A DNA stretch of 12,611 bases, taken from contig CAUZJA010000065.1 of assembly GCA_963579925.1 (NCBI GenBank), positions 1 through 12,611 of the forward strand, written 5' to 3'. A program made the translations under genes and the position numbers. The notes beneath the pieces were generated by a model that was given only the letters and a program-made list of their open reading frames with translations, was not told the origin of the DNA and made no database searches. Shown one piece after another: positions 7,165 to 12,611 of this stretch (position 1 is its first letter; every line of letters starts with the position of its first letter). Origin of the DNA: UBA1151 sp963579925. GTDB taxonomy: Bacteria; Chloroflexota; Dehalococcoidia; Lucifugimonadales; Lucifugimonadaceae.

Positions 7165-8283
7165 ATGGCAAAAACTTCTGACGTTGTAGTTCTTGGCGGT
7201 GGAGTAGTTGGATGCGCCGCCGCATACTTTCTTGCGGGTGAAGGCCTCTCTGTCACCGTAATTGAACGCGACTCAATCGCCAGCCACGCTTCCGGGTTTG
7301 CCTACGGTGGCCTGACCCCTGTGATGGGCGTGTACATCGACGATCCGCTTGTGCCGCTGTCGAGGCATGCCGATGAGATTCACGCTGAACTTGCAGAGGT
7401 TCTGCCTGCTGAGACCGGCGTCGACACCGAGTATCGCGACAAACCTAGTCTGACGCTTGCCACCAGCGAGGCCGAGATCCCGGAGATCAGGATGCTCTAC
7501 GACTGGCTTGCAGAGCATCATTCGGCAGATGTTGATTGGCTTGAAGGGGCAGACCTGCTCGCCGAGGAACCTCGGATTAGTCCAAAGATTCCCGTGGGTA
7601 TGTACACGGACCTGTCGCATGAAGTTGAGCCTTACAAGTTCACACTTGCACTTGCCACCGCTGCTGAACACCGCGGTGTGGTGTTTGATAACACTGAAGT
7701 CACAGGACTGCGCTTTGGGGACGACGGTGGAATAAAGGGCGTTGATACGACTGGTGAGTCATACGATACCGACGATGTGGTCGTCGCCATCGGGCCGTGG
7801 TCGGCTGTTGCTGGCGAGTGGGCCGGTGTGAAAGTGCCTATATCGCCACTGAAAGGCCAGATATTAAGGCTCGCGGCGCCAGGTGATCCGCTGTCGATAT
7901 CTCTTTCGTGGAAGGGCAACTATGCCACCACGAAACCAGACGGGCTCCTCTGGGCAGGCACAACAGAGGAAGAGGCCGGATTCGATGAGAATCTGACCAC
8001 CGATGGACGAGATCAGATAATGGAATCACTCGTTAGCGTGCTCCCATATCTTGCAGACGCCAGATTGTCACGGCAGACGGCATGCCTGAGGCCCGTCGCA
8101 CCGGACGGCTTGCCAATTCTAGGTCAAATTGGCGATATCCCCGGCCTATGGATCGCCACCGGAACCGGCCGCAAGGGAATTCTGCTGGGGCCGGGAATGG
8201 GACAAGTGATCTCAGACCTAATTGTCGGCAAAGAACCGCTGATCGACGTCGAGCCGCTATTGCTCGACAGGTTTGCGGAGTAA
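7165..8283 (+). CDS. FAD-dependent oxidoreductase, glycine oxidase (ThiO)-like DAO family
   Basis: A 372-residue flavoprotein counted from the ATG at 7165. A TTG at 7117 would add 16 residues (MIDEGDRLRF...) without family character, and the FAD loop VVVLGGGVVG (7-16) follows directly after the ATG, so 7165 is preferred. Only a weak GTGGA precedes it. The second half is most like glycine oxidase ThiO and related D-amino-acid oxidases: PLKGQILRL (228-236), WAGTTEEEAGFD (263-274), LRPVAPDGLPILG (308-320) and TGTGRKGILLGPGMG (332-346). AIGPWSA (208-214) completes the flavin site. Such enzymes oxidise glycine or another small amine to the imino acid (glyoxylate after hydrolysis) and release H2O2. 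No thiamine-synthesis genes are nearby, so a catabolic role is more likely than thiazole formation. It is clearly distinct from the other DAO gene in the window. The SprT-like gene overlaps its end by 11 nt. Confidence 0.88.
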   Translation: MAKTSDVVVLGGGVVGCAAAYFLAGEGLSVTVIERDSIASHASGFAYGGLTPVMGVYIDDPLVPLSRHADEIHAELAEVLPAETGVDTEYRDKPSLTLATSEAEIPEIRMLYDWLAEHHSADVDWLEGADLLAEEPRISPKIPVGMYTDLSHEVEPYKFTLALATAAEHRGVVFDNTEVTGLRFGDDGGIKGVDTTGESYDTDDVVVAIGPWSAVAGEWAGVKVPISPLKGQILRLAAPGDPLSISLSWKGNYATTKPDGLLWAGTTEEEAGFDENLTTDGRDQIMESLVSVLPYLADARLSRQTACLRPVAPDGLPILGQIGDIPGLWIATGTGRKGILLGPGMGQVISDLIVGKEPLIDVEPLLLDRFAE

Positions 8284-8917
8284 CCGGATTCGCTCGTTTC
8301 GACTCCCCGGACTCGGCCGTAAACCACCGCGTGGAACTCAGCTTCCTCTCGAGTTAGGGTCAGCCGAGGGGCTCCCGAACTCATCGATTCTCAGAAGAAT
8401 CGATACATCATCCGTAAATCAGCGAGTCGTTGAGGTTCTCTCAACGCATTTGCCCGAACTGACCCTGCCCAAAGTGAAGGTATCCAGCCGGATGCGTCGC
8501 ACGCTGGGCTCATATCACCAGAAGAAGAAGCAGATAACGCTTGGCGCTCACCTGCTTGCCTCGGGCACGGCAGAAGAGATTGATGAGATTCTTCTGCACG
8601 AAGTTGCCCACGCGATCACCCACCATAGATTGCCCAAGTCGGGTGCTCACGGAAAAGAGTTCAAGGCGACCTGCATAGCGCTGGGAATCCCGCCCAACAG
8701 GACGGTGAAGTTCCCGGTGCTGGAGTGGGTGAAAAGTGAGCGCATCGCATACGAGTGCGAATCATGCGGCCACATGTCGCTGCGGAAACGCAAACTGCGC
8801 TCAATTCGGGGCGACTGCGGGCACAAGATCGCGCCCCAAGGCGGCTATCTGGTAGCCATATCGGAGAGCCAGTCGCCGATTATCCTGGGGACCGTGGGGC
8901 TGGGAAAGCGGCACTGA
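8273..8917 (+). CDS. SprT-like zinc metalloprotease-fold protein
   Basis: A protein of up to 214 residues with a SprT-like domain. The zinc site HEVAH (109-113) has a third ligand, probably H126, in GAHGKEF. A C-terminal zinc-ribbon-like segment follows: CESC (162-165) and CGH (182-184). The pattern of HExxH, HGxxF and a short cysteine ribbon is that of the SprT/Spartan superfamily. Eukaryotic members cut DNA-protein crosslinks, while the role of bacterial members is poorly defined. The start is uncertain. The longest reading begins at TTG 8273, overlapping the ThiO-like gene by 11 nt and suggesting translational coupling. No ATG or GTG occurs in frame until M74, which would be too late because the helix before the zinc site would be short. 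The first 45 residues are low in recognisable structure. It is probably co-transcribed with the upstream oxidoreductase. Confidence 0.85.
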   Translation: MRSNRIRSFRLPGLGRKPPRGTQLPLELGSAEGLPNSSILRRIDTSSVNQRVVEVLSTHLPELTLPKVKVSSRMRRTLGSYHQKKKQITLGAHLLASGTAEEIDEILLHEVAHAITHHRLPKSGAHGKEFKATCIALGIPPNRTVKFPVLEWVKSERIAYECESCGHMSLRKRKLRSIRGDCGHKIAPQGGYLVAISESQSPIILGTVGLGKRH

Positions 8918-8977
8918 GCTGGCTCTAAGGTCAAGTCAGACTCATCGCACTTTTGAGCGGTAAGTCTCAATATGTTT

Positions 8978-8983
8978 TAGTAT
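8978..8983 (+). promoter_or_regulatory. Possible -10 box, leaderless start for the kinase gene
   Basis: TAGTAT ends 9 nt before the ATG at 8993, a spacing that would place the transcript start at or very near the start codon. No Shine-Dalgarno precedes this ATG, which fits a leaderless mRNA. A weak TTGAGC (8953-8958) lies 19 nt upstream of the hexamer. The evidence is positional only. Confidence 0.2.
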
Positions 8984-8992
8984 CGCTGCACT

Positions 8993-10402
8993 ATGCCTTC
9001 TGAGCGTGTAATGCGACGTATAGACAGACTCCTTGACCGCATTGACGCGGCCGAGTCCGAGCAGTTGTGGGACCAAGTCCGCACGCTGTCGCTCGACGTG
9101 CTGGACGTCGACGCTGAGAACGATGAGGCGAGTGCCTACTTGAGAGCTGCGGAACGGCGGCTTGATAGTGACGGTTTTGAGGAGTCATCGGCAGCCACAG
9201 CAACAACCGGAGCCCTTGCGCCTTCTGACACCCCGAGTTCGTTCGACAACGGCCGCTACGAGGTCAAGAGTTTGCTGGGCGAAGGCGGCAAGAAGAGGGT
9301 CTATCTGGCGCACGACACCACGCTGGACAGGGACGTGGCGTTTGGGCTGATCAAGGTTGAAGGTCTCGATGCAGACTCTCGCCGGCGGATCACCCGTGAG
9401 GCGCAGGCGATGGCGCGACTTGGTGATCACCCAAACCTCATGCCTATCTTTGACCTGGGCGAGGAGAACGGTCAGCCATATATGGTTCAGCCGCTCGTGG
9501 TTGGTGGTGACGTTGAGGGGCTCATCGAAGACGCCGAAGACGGTAAGTTGTCGCTTGAAGACGCGCTGCGGATTGCCAGCGAGATATGCAGCGGCCTGGA
9601 ATTCGCACACGGGAAGGGGATCATTCATCGCGACCTGAAGCCTGGGAATGTGTGGCTCACTCAGGATGGCACTGTTCGCATAGGCGACTTTGGGCTGGCG
9701 CTGTCACTTGATCGGTCACGCCTCACTCAAGAAAAAGTGATGGTCGGTACCGTCGCCTACATGCCGCCGGAGCAGGCCACAGGTGGTGAGGTCACGGCAC
9801 AGGCCGACCTCTACTCACTTGGCGCAATGCTCTACGAAATGGTGACCGGTAGGCCGCCGTTCATGGGCGACGATGACATTGCCATAATCGGTCAGCACAT
9901 CAACACGCCGCCGGTTGCACCGAGTTGGCACGCGCAGTCTCTGCCGCGGGCGCTTGATTCGCTCATCATGCGCATGCTGTCCAAGGACCCCGCTGGCCGT
10001 CCTGAGAGCGCCTCCGAGCTTCTGCAGGCACTGACTGCCATCGACCCCGCGGAGACCTCCGCTGCGCATGAGCAGGAGCAAGGCTCGCTTGATTCGATGT
10101 CTGCCGGAGTGTTTGTCGGGCGCCATCATGAGATGGACCAGCTCAAGGCCTCATACGAGGAGGTTCTTGGCGGTCACGGCAAGATGGTCGCGTTGATTGG
10201 TGAACCGGGCATTGGAAAGACCCGTACTGCACAGGAGCTTGCCACCTACGCCAATATGCGTGGCGGTCAGGTGCTCTGGGGCCGCAGCTACAGGGCGGTG
10301 GCGCTCCACCGTATTGGCCATGGGTGCAGGCCATTCGAAGCTATGTGGCAGAGCGAGAGCCTGACGTTATACGCCGCGAGATGGGCAGCACAGCGTCTGT
10401 AA
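8993..10402 (+). CDS. Ser/Thr protein kinase-AAA ATPase, N-terminal part (frameshifted)
   Basis: This frame encodes the first 433 family-like residues of a very large signalling protein. About 85 helical residues come first, perhaps a TPR-like pair, then a Hanks-type kinase (about 89-350). The kinase has the glycine loop LGEGGKKRVYLAHD (95-108), the ATP-binding lysine K121 in VAFGLIK, helix-C glutamate E136, HRDLKPGN (212-219), DFG (232-234) and PPE (258-260). All catalytic residues are present, so it should be active. After a short linker, FVGRHHEMDQL (374-384) opens an AAA/STAND-type ATPase with Walker A GEPGIGKT (403-410). After Y433 the frame loses family character (RAVALHRIGHGC...) and stops at 10402. 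The true continuation is in the -1 frame from 10291. The family predicts one protein rather than a kinase ending here. No membrane segment is seen. Confidence 0.88.
   Translation: MPSERVMRRIDRLLDRIDAAESEQLWDQVRTLSLDVLDVDAENDEASAYLRAAERRLDSDGFEESSAATATTGALAPSDTPSSFDNGRYEVKSLLGEGGKKRVYLAHDTTLDRDVAFGLIKVEGLDADSRRRITREAQAMARLGDHPNLMPIFDLGEENGQPYMVQPLVVGGDVEGLIEDAEDGKLSLEDALRIASEICSGLEFAHGKGIIHRDLKPGNVWLTQDGTVRIGDFGLALSLDRSRLTQEKVMVGTVAYMPPEQATGGEVTAQADLYSLGAMLYEMVTGRPPFMGDDDIAIIGQHINTPPVAPSWHAQSLPRALDSLIMRMLSKDPAGRPESASELLQALTAIDPAETSAAHEQEQGSLDSMSAGVFVGRHHEMDQLKASYEEVLGGHGKMVALIGEPGIGKTRTAQELATYANMRGGQVLWGRSYRAVALHRIGHGCRPFEAMWQSESLTLYAARWAAQRL
10289..10294 (+). other. Single-base frameshift site in the kinase-ATPase gene
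   Basis: The family motif GRSY-QGGGAPPYWPW is split here. GRSY is encoded up to 10291 in the first frame, and QGGGAPPYWPWVQAIRSY starts at 10291 in the -1 frame. Restoring one base between TAC and AG (for example C or G) rejoins both halves without gaps. The local bases GCTACAGGGC do not form an X-XXY-YYZ slippery heptamer, so a programmed shift is unlikely. A sequencing or assembly error, or a recent mutation, fits better. Confidence 0.88.
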
Positions 10403-12611
10403 TCGCTGAGATAGTGCCGGACGTGAAAGAACGTCTGCCGGATTTGCCTGCGCCTCGACAGATCGATGATCCAGAATCGGTACGCTTCAGGCTCTTTGAC
10501 TCAATATCCACGTTCCTCAAGGCGGCTTCCGCGACTCAGCCAATAGTGCTGATGCTGGAAGACCTTCACTGGTCAGATAAGCCATCACTGAAACTGTTGG
10601 AGTTTGTGGCCAGGGAGCTAGCCAACTCACACATCATGATCGTGGGCAACTACCGTGACATGGAACTCAACAGGAGGCATCCGCTATCGATTACGCTGGG
10701 GGAACTGTCGCGTGAGCGCCTCTTTGACCGTGTTCTCCTGCGTGGGCTACAGAAGCACGATGTTCGCCGATTCATTGAGGTCGCTGCCGGTATTGATCCG
10801 CCTGACTCGCTCGTTGACGTCGTCCACACGCAAACCGAGGGCAACCCTTTCTTTGTCACGGAGACAGTCCGACTTCTGATCCAGGAAGGTGACATCACCG
10901 CTGGAGCAGGGTTGGAAGGTGGAACCAGTTCATGGGAAGTGCGGATTCCTGAAGGGGTTCGCGAGGTTATTGGCCGTCGTCTGGACCGGCTCTCTGAGCG
11001 ATGCAACGAGGTGCTAACCATCGCAGCGGTAGTAGGGAGACAGTTCCGCTTCGGCGTTCTGATGAACCTCATCGACGATGCCTCCGAGAACATGCTTCTT
11101 GATGTTCTGGACGAAGCACTGGAAGCGCGTATTATTGAAGAGGTGACCTCGGAAATAGGCCTCTATCAGTTCTCGCACGCCCTGATGCAGGAGACGCTCA
11201 CATCCGAACTTTCTGCCAACCGTACAGTGCGACATCATGCTCGTATCGCCACCGCGCTTGAGGAGTTCTACGGGAGCGACGCAGTCGATCACGCTGCTGA
11301 GCTGGTCGAACACTTTGCTGAGGCAGAGGTCATGCTTGGCTCAGAGAAGTTGGTCCACTACAGCATGGGTGCAGCCGAGGCGGCGGCCACCGCTATCGCC
11401 TGGGAAGAAGTCCTTGCCCACTACCGCCGGGTGGTCCAAGCAGAATCACCTCCTGCGGACGCAAGGATGTTGGCTGATGCGAATTTCGGAATTACGAAGG
11501 CCTCGGTGTTTCTTGACAGACAGGACGAAGCCGCTGATGCACTAACTGCCGCATTCGACGGTCTCGAAGAACTCAAGGACAGGGATGGTGTGGTCAATAT
11601 TTCCACCCACAGATTCACAGCGATAACTATTCGGCTAAACGAGGCTCTTGGCCCGATTCTAAGAGCGACACTGCAGTATGTAGATCCAGACGGTAACCAG
11701 GCGGGTGAAATTCATGCAGGCCTCGGTTACGCCCTTGTCGATCTACCCGGGCGGCTTTCTGAAGGTGAACAGCACTTTGTTGAGGCGCTAAATATTGCAC
11801 GAACCACCGGGGATGTTGAGCTCAAAGCCCGCGCCCTTGGCTACGGGCTAACATCGGAGACCAGAAATTCCCGATACGAATCCGCTCTTGAAAAATGTGA
11901 TGAATTGATTCAGTTGCAACCTGAGTTGTCTGACAAAACATCTGTTTGGCGTGGGTATGGGATGGGTGGGTTTCTATATTCATTCGCAGGCGAAACTGAT
12001 CTGGCGATTGAGTCTGACGAGGCCGCGTTGAGAATCGCGAACGAAATGGGCGACAAGCGAGTAACTGTAATTGCGCTTCAGAGTCTGGTTGTCGTTGCGG
12101 CCTACACAGGAGACTGGGCAGCGGTGGACTCTTACATCGCACAGGCAAGTTCCAGTGCGGACTATTTCGCGACATTTATGGAGGGGTGGTTGGCGTGGAC
12201 TAATTTCGAGCGCGGTGACTTTGATGAGGGTGAAGAGGCTGTTCGTCGCATTTCTGGATCCCAAGACAGCGTGCAAGTGGGTGCACTATTTAGAAGCCTC
12301 TGTCATGCCGGAAGAGTGACCGGCAATCCACACTATCTTGAAGAAGCAAAATCTACTGCGGAAACAGGCGAACTCCATTACGGGGTCGCGATAAACCAGA
12401 AGACTCTGGTGTTGGCAGAAGTTGGGGTGGAGCTCAACGACATTCAACTGGTCGAATCGGTTTACGATGATCTGAACTCTTTGCCAACTCCTATATTTGG
12501 CTCCACAAGGGGAGAAGTATTCACAACTCAGGCAAGGGCAGCCTGGGCTATTGGGGATACTGCAAAGTCGGTTGCTGATTTTGAATCAGATCTCGCCACT
12601 TCCCACGAGTC
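10291..12611 (+). CDS. Kinase-AAA ATPase-TPR protein, C-terminal part (3' end outside window)
   Basis: This frame is open from 10204 to the right edge (about 770 residues from 10291) and continues the kinase gene after the frameshift. It begins QGGGAPPYWPW, the usual sequence after the ATPase second strand in this family. Walker B follows as VLMLEDLHWSD (10546-10578; residues 519-529 of the rejoined protein). GNYRD (from 10645) and TEGNPFFVTE (from 10834) are typical of the AAA_16/STAND ATPases found beside kinases, adenylate cyclases and LuxR regulators. A winged-helix-like section with QFSHALMQETL (11167-11199) follows. From about 11340 on, the sequence is a run of helical, TPR-like repeats, expected to bind a partner or ligand. 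An isolated reading could start at ATG 10381, but that would cut off conserved sequence. The rejoined protein exceeds 1200 residues and is incomplete. The absence of any stop in this frame shows the break is recent or artificial. Confidence 0.88.

Noticed and set aside
10285..10300. Programmed -1 ribosomal frameshift in the kinase gene
   Set aside because: There is no slippery heptamer at the junction and no obvious stem-loop directly after it. A missing base is simpler.

Overview
The window is ordinary-looking bacterial chromosome of moderately high GC, with compact genes and short intergenic gaps. It holds eight genes: four on the minus strand (1..5397) and four on the plus strand (5631..12611). 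The two sets diverge from a 233-nt intergenic region. Gene content suggests Chloroflexota, possibly a marine SAR202/Dehalococcoidia-type genome: paired DAO-family flavin oxidoreductases, an ACT-domain malic enzyme, and a very large Ser/Thr kinase-ATPase-helical-repeat protein with a GEGGKKRVYLAHD glycine loop. This placement is inference from protein style, with no rRNA or marker gene to confirm it, and I hold it at about 50%.

Minus-strand block, in order of transcription: a ferredoxin-NADP+-reductase-like flavoprotein (4645..5397); a clear tartronate semialdehyde reductase (GarR type, 3629..4519) with a strong Shine-Dalgarno and a good intrinsic terminator; a sarcosine-oxidase/DAO-type FAD oxidoreductase (2167..3339); and a soluble GAF-PAS-GGDEF-EAL cyclic-di-GMP protein that runs off the left edge (1..2070). 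The gap between garR and the DAO gene contains a ~105-bp element with perfect 19-bp terminal inverted repeats. It looks like a MITE or REP/BIME-type element.

Plus-strand block: an NAD-type malic enzyme with an N-terminal ACT domain (5631..7085), a ThiO/glycine-oxidase-like FAD oxidoreductase (7165..8283), a SprT-like zinc metalloprotease-fold protein overlapping it by 11 nt (8273..8917), and then a >1200-residue Ser/Thr kinase + AAA-type ATPase + TPR-like protein (8993..12611, open at the right edge). The last gene is broken by a single-base frameshift at about 10291. Both halves read as one continuous family member if one base is restored there.

Functionally, four of the genes can be linked, by inference only, around C2/C4 metabolism. 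Amine/amino-acid oxidases of the DAO family can yield glyoxylate, GarR reduces tartronate semialdehyde made from glyoxylate, and malic enzyme converts malate to pyruvate. The c-di-GMP protein and the giant kinase are signalling proteins with no visible link to this. I see no phage, CRISPR, tRNA, rRNA or defence system, and nothing I would call a new biological system. The points most worth checking are the inverted-repeat element and the frameshift.
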